From Pseudoruegeria sp. SK021 (GTDB lineage Bacteria; Pseudomonadota; Alphaproteobacteria; Rhodobacterales; Rhodobacteraceae), in NCBI RefSeq assembly GCF_002119405.1, contig NZ_MTBG01000015.1:19700-83699 (forward strand): a DNA stretch of 64,000 nt. The letters run 5' to 3'. Both the position numbers and the translations under genes were made by a program. The notes beneath the pieces are model-generated. The model saw nothing but the letters and a program-made list of their open reading frames with translations, searched no databases and was not told the DNA's origin. This document shows, one piece after another, positions 50,073-59,232 of this stretch. Positions within the stretch are counted from its first letter, which is position 1. Every line of letters begins with the position of its first letter.

Positions 50073-51602
50073 TCAGTCGGCCTTTTTGATGTCTGCTGCG
50101 AAGAACTGAGAGTTCAGGCCATTCAGCGGATAGCCCGTAACGTTCGAGGTCGACACCACGATCTGCGGATAGAGGTACAGCCACATGCTGGCGGCATCCT
50201 CGGCAATGATCTTGTTGGCTTCGGTCAACATCGCGGTCTGCTCGTCGATGGTGGCGGCGCTTTCCGAGCCACTGATCAACTGGGTCACTTCGGGGTTGTC
50301 ATAGCCCCAATAGAAATCCGGGTTGCCATAAAAGACGATGTCGCGGTGATTGACGTGCTCTTGCAGGGTCGCGTCGAAATCATGCGCCTTGTAAATCTTG
50401 GTGTACCACTCATTCGCGGTGATGATGTTGATTGAGACATCAACACCAACCTTCGCCAGTTCGTTTTGCAAGAACTGGGCGACGATGGGGTGCGGGTCAT
50501 AATCCGGTGTGTCCAGCGTGAAGGAAAACCCGTCGGGATAGCCTGCCTCGGCCAGCATTGCTTTCGCGCTGTCTGGATCATAGGCGTTCACCCCGGTCAG
50601 ATCGACATACCAAGGGTCGGTGGGCGGCACGAAGGAGCCAATCAAGGTGCCGTAATCGCCCCAGATGGCCCCCAGCAGCTTTTCGTTATCCACGGCGCGG
50701 GCAAGGGCCGCGCGCACCGTTGGGTTATTGAACGGCTCAATCCGGTCATTATAGGCCATCAGCTCTTTGGTGGTCGATGCGCCCTCTGACACCGTAAAAT
50801 CGGGGTTGTCTGTGAACAGTGACAGTGCATCCGGGCTTTGGACCGAGGTGATGATATCGACCGCGCCGGTCAGCAGCGCGTTGTTCTGGGCGGTGGCATC
50901 GGTGAAGTACTGGAACATCACCCCGTCATTGGTCGGCGCGTCGCCCCAATAGCCCTCGAAGGGCACCATCGCCAAAGCCGAACCCCGACGCCATTCCTGA
51001 AGGGTGTAGGGGCCGGTGCCATCTTCGGATGCGGTGATGTCAGTGGCCGCGTCGTTGACGATCCAGACATAGGACAGGTTGTAGGGCAACGAGATCGACG
51101 GCTTCTTCAGCGTCACGACAACCGTTGCGTCGTCTGGCGCATCAATGCTGTCGATAATGGCAAGCGAGCTTTTGCGCGAGCTGGCCGAATTTTCCGCCGT
51201 GACCCGTTCGATCGAGTGCTTGACGTCGGCAGCGGTCAACGGGTCGCCCGAGTGGAACGTGATGCCGTCTTTCAGGGTAAAGGTATAGGTCAGGCCGTCA
51301 TCGCTGACGGTGTAATCACTGACCAGCTTCGGCGCGACATCGCCGTCATCGGTTAGAACAAACAGGCCCTCATAGACATTGCCATTGAAGGCTTCATTGA
51401 TGCCTTGACCCGCGCCCCCGGTGTTGTCGAGGTTCTGTGGCTCATACAGCGATCCGATGGTGATTGCGGCGGTCGGGTCGTAATCCTGCGCGACCCCGGC
51501 AGTGGCCGTCAATGACAGGGCCGAGACTGCAGTCAGCGCCGGAACGATGGAGCGCGAAAAGAGGCGGGACGCGGCGTGGCGGGCGTGAGGGGTCGGTTTC
51601 AT
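50073..51602 (-). CDS. ABC importer substrate-binding protein, family 5 (DppA/OppA-like)
   Basis: 509 aa from the ATG at 51602, preceded by AGGGAT; the open frame extends upstream without signal-peptide logic. A basic leader and hydrophobic stretch up to AGVAQ form the signal peptide. Family 5 features include LTYTFTLKDGITFHSGDPLTAADV and PYTLQEWRRGSALAM. Family 5 proteins bind peptides, nickel, opines, sugars or aromatic acids; the ligand here is not clear. Gene order SBP-B-C-D-F-DUF1684. Confidence 0.92.
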   Translation of the reverse strand: MKPTPHARHAASRLFSRSIVPALTAVSALSLTATAGVAQDYDPTAAITIGSLYEPQNLDNTGGAGQGINEAFNGNVYEGLFVLTDDGDVAPKLVSDYTVSDDGLTYTFTLKDGITFHSGDPLTAADVKHSIERVTAENSASSRKSSLAIIDSIDAPDDATVVVTLKKPSISLPYNLSYVWIVNDAATDITASEDGTGPYTLQEWRRGSALAMVPFEGYWGDAPTNDGVMFQYFTDATAQNNALLTGAVDIITSVQSPDALSLFTDNPDFTVSEGASTTKELMAYNDRIEPFNNPTVRAALARAVDNEKLLGAIWGDYGTLIGSFVPPTDPWYVDLTGVNAYDPDSAKAMLAEAGYPDGFSFTLDTPDYDPHPIVAQFLQNELAKVGVDVSINIITANEWYTKIYKAHDFDATLQEHVNHRDIVFYGNPDFYWGYDNPEVTQLISGSESAATIDEQTAMLTEANKIIAEDAASMWLYLYPQIVVSTSNVTGYPLNGLNSQFFAADIKKAD

Positions 51603-51853
51603 CTGGTTATCCCTGTGTTGCGTCTGTGCCTGTCTGGCTTTGCCCGGATCATGCGCACATTTTGCACAGGCGCGAACGGCGAGCCATAACGGCTGTTGAA
51701 TTATCTGCACATTACCTGACTGTGTAAGGGGGCAATGATGGGGGGCATTTACGCCCAGCATCGCCCATTTATCAAGCTGTCGCTGTGGAAAACTCGGGCG
51801 TTAAACCTTGAACGGGCCGGCGCGAACTGACGCAAGATCACTGCAGGATCTGG

Positions 51854-52780
51854 TCACTCCGTACTCGCGATCCGTTCCCGGTGGAACACGTAAATTCCGG
51901 CGGCAAGAATGATCGTGACGCCCAGCCACGTCAGTGCATCCGGAAAGTCGCCGAAGACCAGATAGCCAACGGCGGTGGCGCCAAGGATTTCGAGATACTG
52001 AAACGGGGCAAGGGTGCTGGCCTCGGTCCGGCGAAAGGCCTCTGAAATCAGCACAAAGCTGGTTGCGGCCAAGCCGCCGCCGCAGAAAATCGCCGCCCAT
52101 GCCCACGTGGGTATCTGTGCGGGTGCCATGTCGATCATGCCAGCGCCTTGCAGGCACAAGGCGATGATCACCAGACCCGCTGCCGCGTAAATCGTCGCGC
52201 CGCACTGGATGGTCAGGCTGGACCTGGTTGCCCCGGCATGGCGCAGGACGATCATGTTCAACGCATAACTTGTGGCACAGACCAATGGCAGCAAGGTCGC
52301 CAACCCAAATTCTGAAAATCCCGGCCTGATCACGATCAGCGCACCCAATAGACCGACCGCCACCGCACATAACCGACGCGGTCCCGCGACCTCGCCCAGC
52401 AGTGGCCCAGCCAGCAGCGTCAGTAACAGCGGCTCGACGAAAAAGATCGCGATCGCGGTGGCGATGGGCATGACCGAAAACGCCGTGATCAAGCTCACCA
52501 AAATCACGATGATCAGCAGTCCAGAAAGCGCGACGATCGGTGAAAACATGGCCCCGTGCAGGCGGCGGCGCATCACAAATGCGACCGGGATCAAAATGAT
52601 CGCCTGCGCCAAAAGCCGCCACATTGTCACTTCGATCGGGGCGATGATCCCGGTCAGGATTTTCGACAGCGCGTCGCCCACCGGCAGCAGAAACATGGCG
52701 ATGATCATGCAAATCAAGCCACTGTTTGCAGCCGGAGTTCCCGTCGTACCGGAATTGGTTGTCGACGATAGTTTTGTCAT
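51854..52780 (-). CDS. EamA/DMT-family permease
   Basis: 308 aa from the ATG at 52780, which has GAGG eleven bases upstream. About ten hydrophobic segments in two homologous halves (first LICMIIAMFLLPVGDALSKIL, late EILGATAVGYLVFGDFPDALTWLG) identify a drug/metabolite transporter. Substrate and direction of transport are unknown. It is a single-gene unit between the importer and the sugar-acid locus. Confidence 0.9.
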   Translation of the reverse strand: MTKLSSTTNSGTTGTPAANSGLICMIIAMFLLPVGDALSKILTGIIAPIEVTMWRLLAQAIILIPVAFVMRRRLHGAMFSPIVALSGLLIIVILVSLITAFSVMPIATAIAIFFVEPLLLTLLAGPLLGEVAGPRRLCAVAVGLLGALIVIRPGFSEFGLATLLPLVCATSYALNMIVLRHAGATRSSLTIQCGATIYAAAGLVIIALCLQGAGMIDMAPAQIPTWAWAAIFCGGGLAATSFVLISEAFRRTEASTLAPFQYLEILGATAVGYLVFGDFPDALTWLGVTIILAAGIYVFHRERIASTE

Positions 52781-52959
52781 CGCGCACCTCGCAAGCTTAA
52801 GCTGCGCCATTGGCGCAGTGGCACATCCGGGCGTTCAGGACAGAGACACATGTCAGACGCAGAGCATCTTGGCCGACGACGCCATCGCGGGCCTTGCTTA
52901 TGACCGGGCTAGTCAAGCCGACGAACCCCGTCAAGGTCGCAGCGGTGCGTTGCTGTCAG

Positions 52960-52990
52960 GTCGGACCTAACACCGCCCCGTAGGTCCGAC
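52960..52990. terminator. 10-bp perfect inverted repeat
   Basis: GTCGGACCTA and TAGGTCCGAC are separated by 11 bases. It could be a second terminator for the dehydratase operon or an operator for the DMT gene, whose start is 180 bases away. Confidence 0.45.
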
Positions 52991-53062
52991 GCGTTGACGG
53001 CTGTGCTGGTCGTCGTCGCCATAGCGGGGCGGACTCAGTGCGGGCTCAGAAAGGAAATGGGT

Positions 53063-53094
53063 CCCCGCTCCGCCAGTCTAAAGGCAAAGCGGGG
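53063..53094 (-). terminator. Hairpin after the dehydratase operon
   Basis: CCCCGCT pairs with AGCGGGG over an 18-base loop, ten bases after the dehydratase stop on the minus strand. No T-run, so moderate confidence. Confidence 0.5.
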
Positions 53095-53103
53095 GATGGT
53101 GGC

Positions 53104-54885
53104 TTAGTGGTTATGCCGCGGCAGTTTCCGCGAGATTTGCCGGAATTCCTCGGCCCCGCGGATGGTCGCGCCATCCTGCATCTGGGTCACGGTCTCGCGG
53201 TAGATCTTTTGCCACGGCGTGGCCGCGGCCGGCACATCGGGCAGACCTTCGGATTTCCTGCGCGTGACTTCTTCCGCGTCCACCAGCATATCGCAGCTGC
53301 CTTTATCAAGGTCGATGCTGATACGGTCGCCGGTGCGCAGCCAAGCCAGCCCGCCGCCCGCCGCACTTTCTGGCGAGGCGTTGAGGATGGAGGGGCTGTC
53401 CGCAGTGCCCGATTGCCGCCCGTCGCCAATGGTGGGCAGCGACGTGATCCCGCGTTTCAACAGCCGGTCAGGGGGCTGCATGTTGACCACTTCCGCAGAG
53501 CCTGGCCAGCCAAGCGGACCCGCCCCGCGGATCACAAGAATGGACTGTTCGTCGATCTCTAGCGCCGGATCGTTGATCCGGGCATGATAATCTTCGGACC
53601 CGTCAAAGACAAAGGCGGTGCCTTCGAAGATCCCTTCAGAGCCCGGGGTCGACAGATAGCGGGCGCGGAATTCGTCTGAAATCACGCTGGTTTTCATGAT
53701 CGCGAAGTCGAACAGATTTCCCGACAGCACGAAAAAGCCCGCCCGTTCCATCAGCGGATCGGCATAGGGGCGGATCACGGCCCGATCAGTGCTTTCGCGC
53801 CCATCAAGGTTTTCGTCCATCGTGGCGCCGCTGACCGTGGCGCAACCGCCGTTCAGTTTGTTGGCCTGCTTGAGCTCCCACATGATGGCGGGCACGCCGC
53901 CTGCGCGGTGAAATCTTTCGCCCAGAAATTCCCCTGCGGGCTGGACGTTGGCCAGAAGCGGGACGTCATAGCCGTAGGCTTTCCAATCCTCTGACGTGAT
54001 CTCGACGCCGGCATGTTTCGCCATTGCCATGATATGGGGCTGGGCGTTGGTCGATCCGCCAATCGCCGCATTGACGCGGATTGCATTCAAGAACGCATCC
54101 CGTGTCATGATGTCCGAGGGGCGGAGATCTTCCATCACCAGTTCCACCGCCCGTTTTCCGGTGCGATAGGCCATCTGTCCGCGTTCGCGGTAGGCTGCGG
54201 GAATTGCGGCGCATCCGGTCAGCGACATGCCAAGCGCTTCGGCAATGGCGTTCATGGTCGAAGCCGTGCCCATCGTGTTGCAATGCCCGACAGAGGGCGC
54301 GCTATCGAGCGCGGTCTCGAGAAACTCTTCGCGGGTGATTTCGCCTGCGGCGTACTTGCGGCGCGACCGCCAAATCACGGTGCCCGAGCCGACCAGATCG
54401 CCATCATGCCAGCCATCCAGCATTGGTCCCCCAGACAGCACGATCGCGGGAAGATCGACTGTCGCGGCAGCCATCAGCGCCGACGGGGTCGTCTTATCGC
54501 ATCCCGTGGTCAGTACGACCCCGTCAAACGGATAGCCGTACATGAGTTCGACCAGACCCAGATAGGCCAGATTCCGGTCGAGGGCCGCAGTGGGACGTTT
54601 GCAGTTCTCAAACAGTGTATGGGTCGGAAATTCGATGGGGATGCCACCCGCATCGCGGATCCCGTCGCGCACGCGCTTGGCCAGATCGAGATGATGGCGG
54701 TTGCAAGGGTTTAGGTCGCTGCCCGACTGCGCGATGCCGATGATTGGCCGGCCCGCGCGGAGTTCTTCGGGCGTGGTGCCGTAGTTCATGAACCGTTCCA
54801 GATATAGCGCGGTCATATCGGCATGGTCAGGATTGTCGAACCAATCCTGCGAACGTAGGCGGCCTTTTGGCGGGGTGTCGGTCAT
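53104..54885 (-). CDS. IlvD/Edd-family sugar-acid dehydratase
   Basis: 593 aa, the size of the sugar-acid branch (arabonate/xylonate dehydratases). The three cluster cysteines typical of the [2Fe-2S] branch are visible: C61 in NPCNRHH, C129 in TTGCDKTTPS and C202 in GHCNTMG; the adjacent Lys of GCDK would be carbamylated to bind Mg. It converts an aldonate to the 2-keto-3-deoxy acid. As it is encoded with two tetronate-type dehydrogenases and not with isoleucine/valine genes, it is catabolic. The start overlaps the stop of the upstream dehydrogenase by 4 bp. Confidence 0.92.
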   Translation of the reverse strand: MTDTPPKGRLRSQDWFDNPDHADMTALYLERFMNYGTTPEELRAGRPIIGIAQSGSDLNPCNRHHLDLAKRVRDGIRDAGGIPIEFPTHTLFENCKRPTAALDRNLAYLGLVELMYGYPFDGVVLTTGCDKTTPSALMAAATVDLPAIVLSGGPMLDGWHDGDLVGSGTVIWRSRRKYAAGEITREEFLETALDSAPSVGHCNTMGTASTMNAIAEALGMSLTGCAAIPAAYRERGQMAYRTGKRAVELVMEDLRPSDIMTRDAFLNAIRVNAAIGGSTNAQPHIMAMAKHAGVEITSEDWKAYGYDVPLLANVQPAGEFLGERFHRAGGVPAIMWELKQANKLNGGCATVSGATMDENLDGRESTDRAVIRPYADPLMERAGFFVLSGNLFDFAIMKTSVISDEFRARYLSTPGSEGIFEGTAFVFDGSEDYHARINDPALEIDEQSILVIRGAGPLGWPGSAEVVNMQPPDRLLKRGITSLPTIGDGRQSGTADSPSILNASPESAAGGGLAWLRTGDRISIDLDKGSCDMLVDAEEVTRRKSEGLPDVPAAATPWQKIYRETVTQMQDGATIRGAEEFRQISRKLPRHNH

Positions 54886-55799
54886 GTCCTGTCCTCGGTT
54901 GTCTGGCTGGAGGGGACTTGGCCCCTGCTGGTCGAGTTTAGGTGTTCAAGATGCAACAACAAGCCGCTGTGATCGGTTTCGCCATGGCCGTCATCCACAA
55001 AGCTGGCAAAGGCATCGCGGATATCTTGTGACAAGGGCAGGGTCAGGCCCTGCGCCCGTGCCAAGTCCATCACAGCCTCAAGGTCTTTCAGTTGAAGCCG
55101 CGAGGGTCCGCCGGGGGCAAAGTCGCGATTGACCATGCGCGCGCCGTGCAATTCCAGAATGCGGCTTTCGGCAAACCCGCCCCGGATCGCATCGCGAAAC
55201 TTGCCACGGTCTGCACCACCAGCTTCAACCAGCATCATCGCCTCGGCCACGGCGCCGATAGTAATGGCGACAATCTGTTGGTTGGCCAGCTTGCATACCT
55301 GACCGGCACCGGACGGGCCGACATGGGTCAGCCGTCCCATCGGCTCCATTACCGGTGCAATCCGGGCGATGGTGTCAGACGTGCCACCTGCCATCAGTGC
55401 CAGCGTGCCATTGACCGCGCCAACCACCCCGCCAGAGACAGGGCAATCGACATGATCCACGCCCAGATCGGCCAGCCGCTTGGCATGGTCGCGGGCAATA
55501 TCAGGGGCGATTGACGAGCAATCCACCACAACCGCGCCTTTTTTCAGCGAGGAAGCCGCGCCTTGCGTAAACAGCACATCCGCGACCGCGGCGCCGTCCG
55601 AGAGCATCGTAAAGGCGATATCTGCCCCGTCCACAGCCTGTGTCAGGGTGGGGGCAAAAGTTGCCCCTTCCCCGACCAGCGCTTGTGCCTTGGCTGGGCC
55701 CCGGTTCCAGACGGTGACGCGATGACCGGCTGCGAGCAGACGGCGTGCCATCGGCGCCCCCATCAACCCGGTCCCCAGAAAAGCGATCTGTTGGATCAT
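54882..55799 (-). CDS. 3-hydroxyisobutyrate-dehydrogenase-family protein, L-threonate dehydrogenase-like
   Basis: 305 aa. The N-terminal GTGLMGAPMARRLLAAGH NAD motif, the substrate loop DCPVSGG and the catalytic Lys (K170 in GQVCKLANQ with N173) are intact. This beta-hydroxyacid dehydrogenase family includes GarR and LtnD. Next to a DenD-like gene, an LtnD-like role in oxidising a sugar acid at C2 or C3 is plausible. It is coupled by 4-bp overlaps on both sides. Confidence 0.87.
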   Translation of the reverse strand: MIQQIAFLGTGLMGAPMARRLLAAGHRVTVWNRGPAKAQALVGEGATFAPTLTQAVDGADIAFTMLSDGAAVADVLFTQGAASSLKKGAVVVDCSSIAPDIARDHAKRLADLGVDHVDCPVSGGVVGAVNGTLALMAGGTSDTIARIAPVMEPMGRLTHVGPSGAGQVCKLANQQIVAITIGAVAEAMMLVEAGGADRGKFRDAIRGGFAESRILELHGARMVNRDFAPGGPSRLQLKDLEAVMDLARAQGLTLPLSQDIRDAFASFVDDGHGETDHSGLLLHLEHLNSTSRGQVPSSQTTEDRT

Positions 55800-56779
55800 T
55801 TCGCGGCCTCGAGTTCGTCCTCGATATGGGCGCGGATGATCTGTTCAAAATTGCTTTCCGCAGAAAAGCCCAGCGACGTGGCGCGTGTGGCTTCAAAGCC
55901 CGGGGCCCAGCCTTCGCACATGGCGATGATGGCGGCATCGGGTTCGTGCCGGATCAGTTGGACAGCGCTGTCACCGGCGATGCGGCGAAGGGCTTCGATC
56001 TGTTCCGCCACTGTGGCCGAAACGCCGGGCATCGACAGGTTGCGTCTTGGGCCGATGGCGCTTGTGTCCATCGTCGCCGCATGAACCATGAACCCGACTG
56101 CCGAACGCGGCGAGGCGTGCCAATGCCGGATTGTGTCCGGAACGGGCAGGACAGCTTCTTGCCCGACCAGCGGTTCGCGCAGAATGTTCGAGAAGAACCC
56201 GGAAGCGGCCTTGTTGGGCTTGCCGGGGCGGATGCAGATTGTGGGCAAGCGAATGCCGACTCCATCAAAGATTCCCCGCCGCGTGTAGTCGGCCAGAAGC
56301 AGTTCGCAAATCGCCTTTTGCGTGCCATAACTTGTCAGCGGCGTCGTGTGGAAGTCATCTGGAATTGGGTAGGGCAAGGGGGCGCCCACCACGGCGATGG
56401 ACGACGCAAATACCACCCGCGGGCGATACCCGTTCGTGCCATGCTGAGCGCGGATCGCGTCGAACAGTCCGCGGGTTCCGTCAAGATTGATCCGGTAGCC
56501 TTTGTCGAAGTCGGCCTCGGCCTCACCCGAAACAATGGCGGCCAGATGAAAGATCACATCCGGGCGACGGGCGATCAGTTCGGGTGCCGCGGCCAGATCC
56601 GATAGATCCGCTTTGCGGCAGGTGATGGTGATGCCGTTGCCTTCTGGGGCATCGGGGGTGATCACATCGACCAGATCAAGCGAGGTCACGGGCTTGCCGT
56701 CCAGATGGCCGGTGGCCAGCAGGTGCTGCGTGAGTTTGCGACCGACCATTCCGGCAGCGCCGATAATTAGGATATCCAT
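55796..56779 (-). CDS. denD: NAD-dependent sugar-acid dehydrogenase, D-erythronate dehydrogenase-like
   Basis: 327 aa from the ATG at 56779, preceded by GGAGGG. It is an extended SDR/epimerase fold with NAD loop GAAGMVGRK and catalytic Y151/K155 (SYGTQKA). DenD-characteristic stretches are present, such as HLAAIVSGEAEADFDKGYR and RLPTICIRPGKPNKAASGFFS. DenD oxidises D-erythronate to the 2-keto acid. The usual partners OtnK, OtnC and OtnI are not in this window. The gene is first in the minus-strand operon and begins 54 bases from a palindromic operator. Confidence 0.85.
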   Translation of the reverse strand: MDILIIGAAGMVGRKLTQHLLATGHLDGKPVTSLDLVDVITPDAPEGNGITITCRKADLSDLAAAPELIARRPDVIFHLAAIVSGEAEADFDKGYRINLDGTRGLFDAIRAQHGTNGYRPRVVFASSIAVVGAPLPYPIPDDFHTTPLTSYGTQKAICELLLADYTRRGIFDGVGIRLPTICIRPGKPNKAASGFFSNILREPLVGQEAVLPVPDTIRHWHASPRSAVGFMVHAATMDTSAIGPRRNLSMPGVSATVAEQIEALRRIAGDSAVQLIRHEPDAAIIAMCEGWAPGFEATRATSLGFSAESNFEQIIRAHIEDELEAAK

Positions 56780-56832
56780 TTGTCCCTCCGGGTGTCCTGA
56801 GATCAACCTCCCTGCTGATCTCATCTTGTTTT

Positions 56833-56845
56833 GTTGTCCGACAAC
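56833..56845. promoter_or_regulatory. Operator palindrome GTTGTC-C-GACAAC (site 1)
   Basis: Perfect 6-bp arms around one central base, in the 127-base divergent region between the denD-like gene and the FAD-oxidase gene. It fits the TNGTNNNACNA pattern of FadR/FCD-type GntR regulators. The same arms recur at 59168-59180. Confidence 0.8.
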
Positions 56846-56906
56846 CTGATAAGAATGACAAGAGAGGATTTGCTCGCAAGGGCGCATGTTTTGTGGAGGA
56901 CCGGGA

Positions 56907-58343
56907 ATGGACGCCGTGAATGGGCAGGGGAATAAGGGCGAGACGGGTGAAGCCGCCGCACAAGCGTTGGAAGCGCGTCTAGGCCAAGATATTGTGGTCC
57001 GCGGCCCTGACGTGCTGGCCTATTGCCGGGACTGGCACGGCGATGTGCAGTCGGATGCTGTGGCGGTCCTGCGTCCGCGCACCACCGCCGAGGTGCAGGA
57101 ATGCGTCCGCGCCGCAGTGGACCTTGGGCTGCAAATCATCCCGCAGGGCGGCAATACCGGATTGGTTCTGGGCGGCGTGCCCGATGCGCCCGACCGGCAG
57201 GTGGTGGTGTCGCTGGAACGGATGACAGCGGTGCGCAGCCTTGATGCCGCTAACTTCTCGGCCGTGGTCGAGGCCGGTATCGTGCTGGAAGAGTTTAAGG
57301 ACAAGGTCGCGCAGGCGGGTCTGTATTTTCCGCTGGCACTGGGCGCGCAGGGCAGTTGCCGTCTGGGCGGCAACGTCGCGACCAATGCGGGCGGGGTCAA
57401 TGTGCTTCGCTACGGGATGACGCGCGAACTGTTGCTCGGGTTGGAGGTCGTCCTGCCCGACGGCAGTCTGTTCGAGGGGCTGACCTGCCTGCGTAAAGAC
57501 AACAGAGGCATTGACCTTAAACAGCTTTTCATTGGCTCTGAGGGCACTCTGGGCATCATCACTGCGGTATCTGTCAAGCTGTTTCCGGCACCTGAACAAG
57601 TGGCGACCGCGCTCTTGGCAGTTGGGTCCTTGGAAGACGCGATCGCGCTGTATCGTCAGGCCCGGCGGCTTTGCTGCGATCTGATGTCGGCGTTTGAATT
57701 CATGCCCCCGTCGGCCTTCCAGCTGGCGAAAGAGGGAATCCCGGACTTGGCGCTGCCGATGGCGGCGGAACATCCCGCCTATGTGTTGATGGAGCTTTCG
57801 GGTTCAGGGCTGGTCGATATTGACGATCTGATGGCGCGTTTCACAGAGCATGCATTTGAGGAAGGTCTTGCCGTTGATGGGGTGATGGCGTCGTCGCAGG
57901 CACAGGCGCGTAACCTGTGGCTGATCCGTGAAGGCATGAACGAGGGGCAGGCTAAACGCGGTAAACATCTGCGCACAGATATTTCCGTGCCTCTTTCGCG
58001 AATGGCCGAATTTGTCGCCGAGGCCGAGGCGGCCATCTTGGCGGAATTTCCCGGTGCGACCTGTGTGTCCTATGGCCATGTGGGCGACGGGAACGTGCAC
58101 CTCAACGTGTTGCCTGACACGCGCGGCGATGTAGAGGCGCAAATCTACCGTGCCAAACAGATCGCCAACGAAGTGTTGGATCGTTATGACGGATCAATAA
58201 GCGCAGAACACGGGATCGGTAGGTTGAAAAAAGCCGACTTTGAACAAAGACTTCCAGATGTTCAGCGCGCGTTGCTGGAAGCGATCCGCACAGCGGTGGA
58301 CCCGGCGTTGACGATGAATAGGGGTTGCCAGATCGAGCTGTAG
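56907..58343 (+). CDS. FAD-linked oxidase, D-2-hydroxyacid dehydrogenase type (GlcD/D2HGDH-like)
   Basis: 478 aa from the ATG at 56907, which follows GGAGGA; the ATG at 56886 overlaps that ribosome site. The FAD-binding PCMH domain shows PQGGNTGLVLGG, GSCRLGGNVATNAGG and GSEGTLGIIT. The C-terminal cap has VSYGHVGDGNVHLNV with its metal-binding His, ending SAEHGIGRLKK. Such enzymes oxidise D-lactate, D-2-hydroxyglutarate or related hydroxyacids and pass electrons to a quinone or electron-transfer flavoprotein. Here it probably handles a hydroxyacid of the sugar-acid pathway. Confidence 0.9.
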   Translation: MDAVNGQGNKGETGEAAAQALEARLGQDIVVRGPDVLAYCRDWHGDVQSDAVAVLRPRTTAEVQECVRAAVDLGLQIIPQGGNTGLVLGGVPDAPDRQVVVSLERMTAVRSLDAANFSAVVEAGIVLEEFKDKVAQAGLYFPLALGAQGSCRLGGNVATNAGGVNVLRYGMTRELLLGLEVVLPDGSLFEGLTCLRKDNRGIDLKQLFIGSEGTLGIITAVSVKLFPAPEQVATALLAVGSLEDAIALYRQARRLCCDLMSAFEFMPPSAFQLAKEGIPDLALPMAAEHPAYVLMELSGSGLVDIDDLMARFTEHAFEEGLAVDGVMASSQAQARNLWLIREGMNEGQAKRGKHLRTDISVPLSRMAEFVAEAEAAILAEFPGATCVSYGHVGDGNVHLNVLPDTRGDVEAQIYRAKQIANEVLDRYDGSISAEHGIGRLKKADFEQRLPDVQRALLEAIRTAVDPALTMNRGCQIEL

Positions 58344-58379
58344 GGCGGGCGATCCGCTTGTCTGGCAAAGGGAGGGGCC

Positions 58380-59096
58380 ATGGAAAGCGAATTCGAACAG
58401 ATTAAACGTGTTGCCCATCTTCCGACGCGGATTGCGTCGGAATTTGGCAAGCGAATTTATGACGGCACCCTGAAAGCCGGGGACAAGCTGCCGACCGAAC
58501 ATGCGCTGTCTAAAAGTTTTGGGGTCAGCCGCACAGTTGTACGAGAAGCTATTGCCCAGCTTAAAAGCGAAGGCTTGGTTGAAACGCGGCAAGGGGTCGG
58601 GGCGTTCGTGATGGAGCGGCCCGCCCGGCAAATCCGTTTGGAAGACGGTAAGAGCATGGATAGGAACGATTTCCATGATCTATACCAGTTGCGGTTTCCT
58701 CTTGAGATGGAGGCCGCTGCGTTGTCTGCCGTCCATCATAGTCCCAAACATATGGAGGCCATGACCGCCGCCCTTGCGCGGATTTGCGCCACCGAGGACT
58801 GGGGAAGTTCGGGCGTGGCCGCGGATCTGGACTTTCATCACATCATCGCCGAGTCGACGGGCAATGACTATTTTACGCAGTTCATCGGCGCGATTTCAGA
58901 TCGCATTAGCCATGTGATCGTGATCGCGCGGACCGAAGGTCAACTGGAGGATGTGATCTCTCGTACGGTGGAGGAACATACCGCCATTCGTGACGCAATC
59001 AGCACCAGAGATCCGGCTATGGCGCGTGCTGCCATGCGCCGCCATCTGATCGGATCCGCCCAGAGAATCGGCATAAGGCTCGATTTTTATTCATAA
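58380..59096 (+). CDS. GntR-family regulator, FadR subfamily (FCD domain)
   Basis: 238 aa. The winged HTH is clear (LPTEHALSKSFGVSRTVVREAIAQLKSEGLVETRQGVG). The helical FCD domain carries metal-ligand-type residues (DLDFHHIIAESTGN and EEHTAIRDAI, RRHL). It lies 36 bp after the FAD-oxidase gene. The identical palindromes at 56833 and 59168 flank its transcription unit on both sides and match the spacing preferred by FadR-type repressors, so it very probably represses the whole sugar-acid locus. Confidence 0.92.
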   Translation: MESEFEQIKRVAHLPTRIASEFGKRIYDGTLKAGDKLPTEHALSKSFGVSRTVVREAIAQLKSEGLVETRQGVGAFVMERPARQIRLEDGKSMDRNDFHDLYQLRFPLEMEAAALSAVHHSPKHMEAMTAALARICATEDWGSSGVAADLDFHHIIAESTGNDYFTQFIGAISDRISHVIVIARTEGQLEDVISRTVEEHTAIRDAISTRDPAMARAAMRRHLIGSAQRIGIRLDFYS

Positions 59097-59167
59097 AATT
59101 ACGCCAAAATTTTTTTTCCAAAGTCGTTTGATTACGACTTGCGTCCCGGCACTCATACTGTTGTAAC

Positions 59168-59180
59168 GTTGTCAGACAAC
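59168..59180. promoter_or_regulatory. Operator palindrome GTTGTC-A-GACAAC (site 2)
   Basis: Same 6-bp arms as site 1 with a different central base, 53 bases before the FAH-family gene and 72 bases after the GntR stop. It would control the FAH-TRAP operon. An A/T-rich run with eight consecutive T's lies just upstream near 59110. Confidence 0.8.
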
Positions 59181-59232
59181 AAGTGTCTTGCCGGGCGTGC
59201 GGAGGCGCCCTGCCAACCCGAGGGAGGGCCGA

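Larger units (their letters stand above)
52781..53103. other. Intergenic stretch with two hairpins
   Basis: About 320 bases without a gene. It contains the DMT gene's ribosome site next to 52780 and the two hairpins listed separately (52960-52990 and 53063-53094). No recognisable gene remnant is present. Confidence 0.5.

Noticed and set aside
53104..54885. Branched-chain amino-acid gene ilvD
   Set aside because: The protein has the sugar-acid dehydratase pattern and lies with sugar-acid dehydrogenases and a TRAP importer.
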